Below are positions 1-6,655 of a DNA stretch of 15,774 bases, one piece after another. The notes below the pieces were generated by a model. The model was given only the letters and a program-made list of their open reading frames with translations, searched no databases and was not told the DNA's origin. A program made the position numbers and the translations under genes. The stretch is from ChocPot-Mid sp964511865 (GTDB lineage Bacteria > Bacteroidota > Ignavibacteria > Kapaibacteriales > UBA2268), in assembly GCA_964511865.1 (NCBI GenBank), contig CAZEHW010000062.1, positions 1 through 15,774 on the forward strand. Direction: 5' to 3'. Each line of letters starts with the position of its first letter. Within the stretch, counting starts at the first letter, position 1.

Positions 1-257
1 TAATATATTAATTCCTTATTAATTCTATGTATTTCAATATTATATTTTCAATATCCCATTTGTACGGGATTTGTACGGAATTTTTCAATATTATTCTTTA
101 AAATCAGGGGAAATTTCCTGTTACCCCAAGTGACCCATTTCAAATAAAGTTTTATCAATATCCCTTTTGAGTCATCCTTTAGCTTTGATTTTTTCTTTCA
201 TTTACGAAACCTCCTATGATAAAATATTGTAAATTCCACTCAATTTTCATAATTTAG
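1..257. other. AT-rich left flank without a recognisable gene
   Basis: I see no convincing gene here. The stretch is rich in short repeats: a 12-bp direct repeat TTTCAATATTAT lies at 32-43 and 83-94, and TTGTACGG occurs at 60-67 and 71-78. On the minus strand an AGGAGG followed eight bases later by ATG (near 201-216) looks like a ribosome binding site, but the frame stops after nine codons. The start of a gene may therefore have been cut or decayed here. The segment lies just downstream of the IS110 element and probably includes its right junction. Confidence 0.5.
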
Positions 258-416
258 TTATTGGAAGTCCGGTAAAAGAAAAGAAAAAATGTTCCCCAAC
301 AATTTCTTTTCAATATTTTCTAAAAAAGAAAACAAAACCGAACTCCCAAAATATTTAACTTGCTTTAAAACAAAATTGGGGAAGTCTTCAAAAACCCAAT
401 TATTTTTAAGAGTATT
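258..416 (-). pseudogene. In-frame remainder of the IS110 transposase after a stop codon
   Basis: Reading the transposase frame past its TAA (417-419) gives 52 further sense codons before TAA at 258-260. They begin NTLKNNWVFEDFPNFVL. From memory of the family, an IIYxTLKNNWVFEDF-type ending is common in IS110 transposases, so the TAA most simply replaces TAT or TAC (Tyr) by one base change. The later part (KYFGSSVLFSFLENIEKKLL) is not recognised and may be a natural or extended tail. A sequencing error at the stop would give the same picture. Confidence 0.6.
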
Positions 417-1364
417 TTAAATAATACTCAGTAACTTCCTGGCAGTGGCGATTAAAGCTTTTCCACTGCCTCTTTTTTTCTGTATACTCTCGTAAAAACT
501 CTTTAAATACGGTGAATACTTCTTTGCAATTAAAGAACACTGAACGAGGGTTGTACGACCCAGTTTACTCCCATGCTTGGTAATTCTACCCTGACGCAAA
601 GATTCGTTTGACTGACTGACTTTAGGAACTAAACCAAAATATGCAGCAAGTTTCTTTTCGTCGGCAAAATCATCAATATTACCAATAATACTTAAAAGGA
701 TTGTTCCGCTTTTTGCCCCAATACCTTTTATACTTGTAATATTTTCAAAGCCTTTCATCTTGCTTCCCATTTCATTGATTTTTTCTTCAAGCTTTGATAT
801 ATTTTCATTGAGATGCTTTATCTCATCAACAATAATCTCAAGCTCAAATCTTTTCCCTTCGCCAAGTTCATATTTCAATACTCTATTAAGTCCCTTCAAA
901 CTGGAAAAGTCTTCTTTCTTACTCAATATTCCGTAATAATTTAATATATTATGTATTTTGTTCTTCAATACACTTCTTGCCTTGACAAGCTTGTCTCGTG
1001 TGCTTGTCAGACTTTTTAGCTGACTTGAGTATTCGTCTGTCATACGTACTTCCGGTAATAATTCTTTTTGTAAAAAGAACGCAAGAAGCTCTGCATCCTG
1101 TTTATCTGTTTTCTTCACAGACCGGCTTATTACTTTGAACTGAGCCGGATTCACTACCACTATTTTGCTTACTTTATCTTTTACTTTACTTACAAAATGG
1201 TTGCTGTTGCCTGTCGATTCTACCGCTATTGTGTCTTCCGGCTTTAAGCTCTCTCGAAACTTTTCAATTTCACTCATTTTGTACTGATGAAATTCCTTCT
1301 TTTCTCCTCCAAGAACACATGCCAAAAACATGGTCTTGTGCAAATCAATTCCGATTGTCCTCAT
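417..1364 (-). CDS. IS110-family transposase (DEDD/serine recombinase), C-terminus apparently cut short
   Basis: This is the recombinase of an IS110 element, which in characterised members moves DNA under guidance of a bridge RNA. The start at 1364 gives MRTIGIDLHK and has GGAG (1373-1376) eight bases upstream. An earlier in-frame ATG at 1430 would run through the structured leader and is less likely. The 315 residues show the RuvC-like DEDD set: D7 in GIDLHK, E49 in AVEST, and D87 and D90 in KTDKQDAE. A charged helical middle (about 115-205) follows. The Tnp_20 domain has a helix-hairpin-helix-like SIKGIGAKSG (211-220) and the presumed catalytic serine S252 in QSNESLRQGRITKHG. The protein stops after KLLSII, where relatives as I recall them continue with Tyr and a TLKNNWVFEDF-like tail. 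That tail is still encoded in the same frame after the stop. The gene may be inactive or only slightly trimmed; family membership is near certain. Confidence 0.93.
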   Translation of the reverse strand: MRTIGIDLHKTMFLACVLGGEKKEFHQYKMSEIEKFRESLKPEDTIAVESTGNSNHFVSKVKDKVSKIVVVNPAQFKVISRSVKKTDKQDAELLAFFLQKELLPEVRMTDEYSSQLKSLTSTRDKLVKARSVLKNKIHNILNYYGILSKKEDFSSLKGLNRVLKYELGEGKRFELEIIVDEIKHLNENISKLEEKINEMGSKMKGFENITSIKGIGAKSGTILLSIIGNIDDFADEKKLAAYFGLVPKVSQSNESLRQGRITKHGSKLGRTTLVQCSLIAKKYSPYLKSFYESIQKKRGSGKALIATARKLLSII

Positions 1365-1368
1365 TTCT

Positions 1369-1407
1369 TCTACTCCGTGAATATTTATATTACTCTTTGC
1401 GAGTAGA
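1369..1407 (-). promoter_or_regulatory. Transposase ribosome binding site that can pair with the leader RNA
   Basis: On the transcribed strand, the Shine-Dalgarno region CGGAGTAGA (1377 down to 1369) repeats exactly the 9-mer that forms the 5' strand of the leader's closing stem (1544 down to 1536). TCTACTC (1407 down to 1401) can pair with either copy. If it pairs with the nearer one, GGAG is hidden in a 7-bp stem with a 25-base loop. A third option is the local hairpin TACTC-GCAAA-GAGTA (1391-1405). The alternatives look like an expression switch, but this is inferred from complementarity alone. Confidence 0.4.
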
Positions 1408-1546
1408 ATCCTATTGCTGGCTCTTCCCAAACTCCTATTTAGGGTTTATCCCTATTCGGACGGTTCGGCTATAGGTTTGATTAGTCTACTTTACAGGGTC
1501 GCTTTGCCCCAAATCAAAATACAACCTATAACCTATCTACTCCGCA
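1398..1546 (-). ncRNA. Candidate IS110 bridge RNA in the transposase leader
   Basis: A complete nested fold can be drawn on the transposase strand. The closing stem pairs TGCGGAGTAGA (1546-1536) with TCTACTCGCA (1407-1398), ten pairs with one bulged base. Inside are two adjacent stem-loops. Loop A (1530-1470) pairs TATAGG with CCTATA and TTTGATT with AATCAAA across a six-base one-sided bulge, with a GGG/CCC tip and an unpaired 3' stretch. Loop B (1468-1427) pairs CCGAAC with GTTTGG (one G-U) and TCC with GGA, then has an internal loop and a TAGGG-ATAAA-CCCTA tip. Bridge RNAs of IS110-group elements lie in this position and carry a target-binding and a donor-binding loop. Which loop is which, and the exact RNA ends, cannot be decided here. 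Confidence 0.62.
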
Positions 1547-1590
1547 ATTCCTTGCAAAATTACGAAGTTTCCGCTCCAGCTATTTTATCA

Positions 1591-1669
1591 TGTCGTCTCC
1601 TTTCAGATAGTAATTTAAAAAAATATTTTCCTATCTTAACTCAGTGTCCATTTATTTGGGGGTAGTTCA
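1591..1669 (-). mobile_element. Remnant resembling the left end of an IS3-family element
   Basis: On the minus strand, from 1669 inward, the sequence begins TGAACTACCCCCAAATAAAT and continues GGACACTGAG. This resembles IS3-family termini (TGAACT...CCCC...GGACAC). About 70 bases further in come AAGGAGACGAC and ATG (1593-1591), placed like the ribosome binding site and start of an orfA. A hairpin AGATAG/CTATCT lies between them. The reading frame stops almost at once where the IS110 sequence begins, so this is at most a fragment. No matching other end is evident on the far side. The identification rests on recalled IS3 end sequences. Confidence 0.4.
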
Positions 1670-1831
1670 AGTTTCTCTTTTTTCCTCTTATAATTCTTTT
1701 TGGTGCTAAATAATTGCAGGAGTATGTCGCAAATTTTACGACACAAAAATTCCGAATTTTGCGATATGATTCAAAATACTTTTATTTTAAATTGCAATAA
1801 ACATTTTTGAAAATATTTAAATGGGTTGGTC
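1670..1831 (+). promoter_or_regulatory. Upstream region of the signalling genes with an inverted repeat
   Basis: This 162-bp AT-rich stretch precedes the receiver gene and should hold the promoter of the signalling run. No clear sigma-70 or Bacteroidota-type (TTG / TAnnTTTG) promoter stands out. TCGCAAA (1727-1733) and TTTGCGA (1758-1764) form a 7-bp inverted repeat whose centres are 31 bp, about three helical turns, apart. That spacing suits a dimeric regulator, though chance occurrence in AT-rich DNA is possible. Confidence 0.3.
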
Positions 1832-2203
1832 ATGAAAGTATTAATAGCCGATGATTCTGAAGTTATCAGGACTGCAATTATTAAGTCATTGCAGAAATTG
1901 AAAAATATTGATACTATGTACGAAGCAAAAGAAGTTCCGCAGGCTATCGAAATATTAAACAAATACAAACCTGATATTGCTTTGATTGATATCAAAATGC
2001 CAGGAGGAAGCGGCTTTGATGTGCTCAAGGCGGCAAAACAGAAGGATATGAACTGCTTAGCTATAATGCTGACAAATTACACTTTCAAGCATTACGAAAA
2101 TAAAAGCATGGCTAATGGTGCCGATTATTTTTTCGACAAAGCGCTTGATTTCGAAAAAGTTTTTGCAACTATTAGTGAATTTATTAATAAGAAAGCTAAT
2201 TAA
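1832..2203 (+). CDS. Stand-alone response-regulator receiver protein
   Basis: This is a 123-residue single receiver (CheY-like) domain with no output domain. It accepts phosphate from a histidine kinase and presumably acts by protein contact or as a phosphorelay step. The acidic pair D7-D8 follows the first strand (MKVLIADD). The phospho-acceptor is D53 in ALIDIKMPGGSG, the switch threonine is T81 in IMLTN, and the conserved lysine is K103 in FFDKAL. Length matches a lone receiver. I chose ATG 1832 (MKVLIADD) over TTG 1826, two codons earlier; there is no strong Shine-Dalgarno site. The hybrid kinase gene starts 43 bp downstream on the same strand, so one of the neighbouring kinases is the likely partner. 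The function is clear as a receiver; its target is unknown. Confidence 0.92.
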   Translation: MKVLIADDSEVIRTAIIKSLQKLKNIDTMYEAKEVPQAIEILNKYKPDIALIDIKMPGGSGFDVLKAAKQKDMNCLAIMLTNYTFKHYENKSMANGADYFFDKALDFEKVFATISEFINKKAN

Positions 2204-2225
2204 TTGTTAATTGTTAATTGTTAAT
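2201..2225. repeat. Tandem heptamer TAATTGT, about 3.6 copies
   Basis: Three perfect TAATTGT units (2201-2221) are followed by TAAT. The first unit supplies the TAA stop of the receiver gene, so the repeat begins exactly at the end of the frame. It sits in the 43-bp gap before the hybrid kinase. Its period of seven matches that of the repeat at 13664-13705, though the sequences differ. Confidence 0.85.
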
Positions 2226-2246
2226 GGGTACTAATATAGGTTGAAT

Positions 2247-5200
2247 ATGAGAACTAAAATAAAACCGAAAGAAGATGGGAATGAAGAAAACCATGGGAAA
2301 GAATCACTGAAAGAACTTTCGATACGTTACAAAGCCATTCTCGAAGCAGTTCCTGACATCATCATGGAAGTTGATGCCAATAAAATATATACTTGGGCAA
2401 ACAAAGCTGGTCTGGATTTCTTTGGCGATGATGTTGTTGGTAAAAGTGCAGATTTCTATTTTGCAGGAGAACAGGAAACATATAATATAGTTCAGCCAAT
2501 ATTCAAGGGTAGTGAAGATATAATTTATGTTGAAAGCTGGCAAAGACGCAATGACGGAGAAAAACGCCTTTTGGGTTGGTGGTGTAAAGTAATGAAGGAT
2601 ATTAATGGTGATGCTATTGGTGCTCTTTCGACTGCTCAGGATATAACTGAGCGTAAAAAGTCCGAAAAACAACTCAAACATTTAACAACCGTATTGAAAG
2701 CAATCAGGAATGTTAATCAATTAATCACACACGAAAGAAATCCGGCTATTCTTATCAGAGAAGCATGCGATAAATTAGTCGAGGAAAGAAGATACAATTA
2801 TGCAAGAATCGTAATCCTCGATAAAAAAAATAATATTAAAGACTATGCCGATTCGGTTATTGACAGTTCTCTTAATGCTAAGTTTGAAAAAAATAAATTT
2901 GATGAATTGCCTTACTGCATGAGAGTCGCACTTGACAACTCCGATATACAAATTACCGACAGGACACAGGAAAATTGTTTATTATGCTCTATCAGATATG
3001 AAAATGAAAATTGTTATAATATTTCACTACGGCTTGAATTTGAAGGAAAAGTTTACGGAATATTAAGTGTATCCATTCCTTCAGAAATTCAATTTGATGG
3101 AGAAGAACGTTCTCTATTTAATGAATTGGCAGGTGATATATCTTTTGCTCTAGCAACAATTGAAACCGAAGAAGAAAAACAGAAAGCGGAGGAAGAAACA
3201 CATCGAATAGCAAAAGAGTGGCAAAGCACATTCGATGCTCAACAGGATGCAATTTGGATTATAGATAATAATGGTAAAATACTTAGGGCAAACAAGGTAT
3301 CTGAATTATTTTTCAATCGTCCATTGAATGAAATAATAGGCAAGCAATGCTTTGAGATTGTACATGGAACGGCAAAACCTATTGATGGCTGCCCGATTGA
3401 ATTAATGAGGAAAAGCCTTCGTCACGAAAAGATGGAACTTCAGATAGGTGAGAGAATTTTTGAAGTTAATGTGGATCCAATATTAGATAATGCTGGGCAG
3501 CTAAATGGTACAGTTCACATAATTGCAGATATAACCGAAAGAAAACAATCAGAAAATGCACTTATTGACAGTGAAGAACGATTCAGAATGCTTTTCGAGA
3601 ATGCACCGCTTGGATACCAGTCGCTTAATGTGAACGGGGACTTCATCGAACTAAACGAGACATGGTGCCAATTGCTTGGATACACGAAGGAGGAAGTGCT
3701 CGGCAGAAACTTTTCGGAGTTCATCCATCCGGACTTTCGCAAGGTTTTCAAGGAGAACTTTCCGAAGTTCAAGAGCTTAGGCTACATATTGGGTGTCGAG
3801 TTCGAGATGATCAAGAAGGACGGTTCGGAATTAATAGTTACATTCGAAGGGAAAATCGGCAAGAACAATGATGGCTCCTTCAAGCAAACACATTGCGTAT
3901 TGCAAGATATCACCGAGCGTAAGCAGGCAGAAGAAGAATTGGAAACTCAAAAAGTTTATCTGGAAAACTTATTTGAAAGTTCACCTGAAGCCGTTGTTAT
4001 TCTGGATAAAGATGATAGAATTCTGAAAATCAATCCTGAATTCACAGAAATATTCGGTTATACAGTAGGGGAAGCTGTAGGAAATCAGATAAACGACCTG
4101 ATCGTTCCTGAAGAATTGAAAGAAGAAGGGCAAAGTGCTACAAACAATGTTGCATTAGGTAAATCCATAGAACTTGAAACGATCCGTCAGCATAAGAATG
4201 GTAAAAAGCTCAATGTATCTATCCTTGGTAAACCGATAATTCAGAAAAATAAGCAGCTTGCTGTTTACGGAATTTACCGCGATATCACCGAACGCAAGCA
4301 GGCGGAGGAAGCACTTCGAGAAAGTGAAGAGGTTCATAGTAAAATGGTAGCAAATATTGGTGATGTTATCGTAATTATTGATGACGAAGGTTTAAACCAA
4401 TATAAAAGCCCAAATATTGAGAAATTATTCGGCTGGAAACCGGAAGAACTTGTCGGCAAAAGCACTTGGGACAATGTTCACCCTGATGATTTGGAACATG
4501 GTAAAAGTTTCATAGGCTCTTTATTGGAAGAACCCAATAAAACCGGAACTACTGAATTACGTTATAAGCGAAAAGACGGTAGTTATAGTTATATTCAATT
4601 TACAGGTGTTAACCTATTTCACGATCCGGATATAAAGGGGATTTTGGGGAATTACCGCGATATCACCGAACGCAAGCAGTCTGAAGAGTCTTTAGTTGCT
4701 TCGGAAGTCCGCTATCGCCGTCTATTCGAATCGGCTAAAGATGGCATTTTGATATTGGATGCAGAGACCGCTATGATTGTTGATGTAAATCCTTTTTTAA
4801 CTGACTTGTTGGGGTTTACTGCAGAAGAAATCCTGATGAAAACAATTTGGGATATCGGATTCCTTAAAGATATTCTTGATAATAAAGATAAATTTTTAGA
4901 ACTTCAACAACAAAAATATGTACGTTACGAAGATTTGCCTCTAGAAACAAAGGATGGAAGAAAAATCAATATCGAATTTATTAGCAATGTTTATGAGGTG
5001 AATGGTAAAGAAGTTATTCAATGCAACATTCGTGATATATCTGACCGAAAACAAGCGGAAGAATCCTTACGTGAAAGCGAAGAAAGATATAGCAGTATTG
5101 TTAATAGTTCGCCAAATGTTATTTTAATACATAAAGACGGTATTATTCAATTCATTAATAACTTAGGAGAAAAAGTACTTGGCTATACTGAAAATGAATC

Positions 5201-6605
5201 CATTGGTAAAAATGTATTGGATTTTCTTACTAAAAACTCCAGAGAAAAAGTGATTGAGAATATGGAAAATAGGAAGAAGGGAGAAGAAATACCTGCATAC
5301 GAAGCTGATATAATTACAAAATCGGGTAAAATATTGTCTATGTTGATTCAGGTTACAATGATACCTCATCAGAAAGAAAATCTTTTTCTTGTTATGCTGA
5401 CAGATATTTCAGAAATTAAAAAGTATCAGTTCGAACTCAAGATAGCTAAAGAACGTGCAGAAGAAATGAACAAGGTAAAATCTCACTTTTTCAGTAATAT
5501 GAGCCATGAAATGAGAACTCCTATGGTTGGTATTCTCGGCTTTGCAAATCTTCTGATGAAGGAAGTTTATAAAGAAGACCAAAAGGAAATGGCTGAAATG
5601 ATTGTTACAAGCGGAAATAGATTGATGGATACATTAAATCTTATTTTGGATTTATCCTCAGTGGAAGCCGGAAGACAAGTAGTAATGAGAAATGAAGTCA
5701 GCATTCCTTATGTTGTTTATGACTCACTGGAACTTTTCTCGCCAACAGCCAGACAGAAGAATTTGTATTTAAAAACCAGTATAATAGATGATGAAGTAAC
5801 TGCTAACCTTGACGAAAGTTTATTGATAAAAGTTATTAATAATCTTGTTAATAATGCTATAAAATTTACGGATAAGGGAGGTATTACTGTTGCAGTTGAT
5901 TCTATCGTTAAGGATGAAGTAAAATCAGCAGTTATTAAAGTAATTGATACCGGAATTGGAATTTCTGATGAAAGCAAGGAAGTTATTTTCAAGGAATTCC
6001 GGCAGGGAAGTGAAGGAAAGGACAGGAGTTTCGATGGTACGGGTTTAGGACTAACCATATCTAAAAAATATGTGGAGCTAATGGATGGTACAATTTCTGT
6101 TGACAGTCAGATTGGCGTAGGTTCGACTTTCACTATTACTTTTCCAGCTTTAAATTGCTGTGAGAAAAAATCTGATACTGCTACCGAATCAGAAAAATCA
6201 CAAATTGAAAAACCGGCAGAAGTTCAGGAAACAAAACTTCCAAAAATTCTTATTGTTGAAGATGATTTAGCTACGCTAATTCTGACAAAAAGATATCTGC
6301 AAGAAATATGTGAGGTGGATTCTGTATCAAGCGGCGATAAAGCAATTGAATTAGTTAATAATAATACATATCCTTTAATAGTAATGGATATAAATTTAGG
6401 AAAAGGTATGAGTGGATTGGATATTACTAAAGAGATAAGACAGATGGACAAATATAAAGATACTCCAATTATAGCTATGACTGCTTTTGCAATGAAAGGA
6501 GACAGAGAAGAATTTTTAAATGGCGGATGTTCCCATTATATGTCAAAACCTTACGACAGAGATGAATTTATTGAATTAATTGTAGGTTTGTTAAAAAATA
6601 AGTAA
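2247..6605 (+). CDS. Hybrid sensor histidine kinase: 7 PAS, 1 GAF, HisKA, HATPase, receiver
   Basis: This large soluble sensor kinase has 1452 residues from ATG 2247 (TTG 2241 would add two). Approximate domains: PAS1 24-137, GAF 145-310, then PAS2 to PAS7 ending at the DITERK-like motifs near 428, 554, 679, 805, 930 and 1053. HisKA carries phospho-acceptor H1087 in FFSNMSHEMRTP, including the E-x-x-T phosphatase motif. The HATPase has an N-box with N1199, a G1 box with D1234 (VIDTGIGI) and a G2 box from G1264 (GTGLGL). The receiver has D1339-D1340, phospho-acceptor D1381 and K1434. No membrane segment is visible, so it should sense cytosolic signals. Expected chemistry is ATP-dependent autophosphorylation of H1087, then transfer to D1381. 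A hybrid of this type usually needs an HPt protein, and none is here. PAS2 carries C368, H373 and C382. PAS3 is unusually G+C-rich. The ligands cannot be told from sequence. Confidence 0.95.
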   Translation: MRTKIKPKEDGNEENHGKESLKELSIRYKAILEAVPDIIMEVDANKIYTWANKAGLDFFGDDVVGKSADFYFAGEQETYNIVQPIFKGSEDIIYVESWQRRNDGEKRLLGWWCKVMKDINGDAIGALSTAQDITERKKSEKQLKHLTTVLKAIRNVNQLITHERNPAILIREACDKLVEERRYNYARIVILDKKNNIKDYADSVIDSSLNAKFEKNKFDELPYCMRVALDNSDIQITDRTQENCLLCSIRYENENCYNISLRLEFEGKVYGILSVSIPSEIQFDGEERSLFNELAGDISFALATIETEEEKQKAEEETHRIAKEWQSTFDAQQDAIWIIDNNGKILRANKVSELFFNRPLNEIIGKQCFEIVHGTAKPIDGCPIELMRKSLRHEKMELQIGERIFEVNVDPILDNAGQLNGTVHIIADITERKQSENALIDSEERFRMLFENAPLGYQSLNVNGDFIELNETWCQLLGYTKEEVLGRNFSEFIHPDFRKVFKENFPKFKSLGYILGVEFEMIKKDGSELIVTFEGKIGKNNDGSFKQTHCVLQDITERKQAEEELETQKVYLENLFESSPEAVVILDKDDRILKINPEFTEIFGYTVGEAVGNQINDLIVPEELKEEGQSATNNVALGKSIELETIRQHKNGKKLNVSILGKPIIQKNKQLAVYGIYRDITERKQAEEALRESEEVHSKMVANIGDVIVIIDDEGLNQYKSPNIEKLFGWKPEELVGKSTWDNVHPDDLEHGKSFIGSLLEEPNKTGTTELRYKRKDGSYSYIQFTGVNLFHDPDIKGILGNYRDITERKQSEESLVASEVRYRRLFESAKDGILILDAETAMIVDVNPFLTDLLGFTAEEILMKTIWDIGFLKDILDNKDKFLELQQQKYVRYEDLPLETKDGRKINIEFISNVYEVNGKEVIQCNIRDISDRKQAEESLRESEERYSSIVNSSPNVILIHKDGIIQFINNLGEKVLGYTENESIGKNVLDFLTKNSREKVIENMENRKKGEEIPAYEADIITKSGKILSMLIQVTMIPHQKENLFLVMLTDISEIKKYQFELKIAKERAEEMNKVKSHFFSNMSHEMRTPMVGILGFANLLMKEVYKEDQKEMAEMIVTSGNRLMDTLNLILDLSSVEAGRQVVMRNEVSIPYVVYDSLELFSPTARQKNLYLKTSIIDDEVTANLDESLLIKVINNLVNNAIKFTDKGGITVAVDSIVKDEVKSAVIKVIDTGIGISDESKEVIFKEFRQGSEGKDRSFDGTGLGLTISKKYVELMDGTISVDSQIGVGSTFTITFPALNCCEKKSDTATESEKSQIEKPAEVQETKLPKILIVEDDLATLILTKRYLQEICEVDSVSSGDKAIELVNNNTYPLIVMDINLGKGMSGLDITKEIRQMDKYKDTPIIAMTAFAMKGDREEFLNGGCSHYMSKPYDRDEFIELIVGLLKNK
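3590..3900 (+). other. G+C-rich PAS3 segment inside the hybrid kinase gene
   Basis: Lines 3601-3840 hold about 46% G+C by hand count (111 of 240), against roughly 18-40% in sampled neighbouring lines of the same gene. Lysine is often AAG and phenylalanine often TTC here, unlike the AAA/TTT habit around it. The segment coincides with one PAS domain (APLGYQSL ... GVEFEMIKKDGSE ... QTHCVLQDITERK). From memory, this PAS type is shared by kinases of distant phyla. This suggests that one domain was replaced by foreign or recently recombined DNA. Confidence 0.55.
4274..4679 (+). repeat. 28-bp perfect direct repeat flanking PAS5 of the hybrid kinase
   Basis: An identical 28-bp sequence lies at 4274-4301 and 4652-4679. 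It encodes the C-terminal edge of a PAS domain and the linker (YRDITERKQ). The copies are 378 bp apart, exactly 126 codons, so recombination between them would remove or duplicate one PAS domain without breaking the frame. The match ends sharply on both sides, and synonymous sites are identical too. Confidence 0.85.
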
Positions 6606-6655
6606 TTTTTCATTTCATTAATTATTTATATATTAAAAAAAAAAACTGAGACAAA
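6606..6655 (+). promoter_or_regulatory. A-rich leader between the two kinase genes
   Basis: This 50-bp gap includes a run of eleven A (6635-6645) ending ten bases before the start codon of the second kinase. No GGAG-like site is present. A-rich leaders without Shine-Dalgarno sites are common in Bacteroidota. The homopolymer could slip during replication, but it is outside the coding frame, so any effect would be on expression. No terminator is visible, in keeping with co-transcription. Confidence 0.45.

Larger units (their letters stand above)
216..1591 (-). mobile_element. IS110-family insertion sequence (approximate limits)
   Basis: The limits are approximate. The element contains a minus-strand IS110 transposase, a structured leader of about 200 bases before it, and a short 3' region. 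IS110 elements usually lack terminal inverted repeats and leave no clear duplication, so the ends cannot be fixed from one copy. I used an 11-bp inverted repeat, ATGATAAAATA at 216-226 and TATTTTATCAT at 1581-1591, as outer markers because it brackets all element-like sequence. The long 5' and short 3' non-coding parts fit the IS110 subgroup, where the bridge RNA precedes the transposase, rather than the IS1111 subgroup. The true ends may lie some tens of bases inside these marks. Confidence 0.55.

Noticed and set aside
60..78. Possible CRISPR or other regular array around TTGTACGG
   Set aside because: There are only two copies eleven bases apart, with no spacers or longer repeat.
100..145. 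Possible second IS3-like end (minus strand GGGTCACTTGGGGTAACAGG)
   Set aside because: It shares little more than a TTGGGG-TA core with the end at 1640-1669, too little to call a matching terminus.
1365..1430. Longer transposase start at ATG 1430 (adds 22 residues)
   Set aside because: The extra residues (MGRASNRILLAKSNINIHGVEE) fall in the structured leader and are not typical of the family. ATG 1364 has GGAG at the right distance and gives the usual MRTIGIDLHK start.
1229..1665. Two plus-strand frames of about 80 codons across the IS110 5' region
   Set aside because: They lie antisense to the transposase and its leader, have no recognisable motif and no good ribosome binding site. They are best explained as chance frames.
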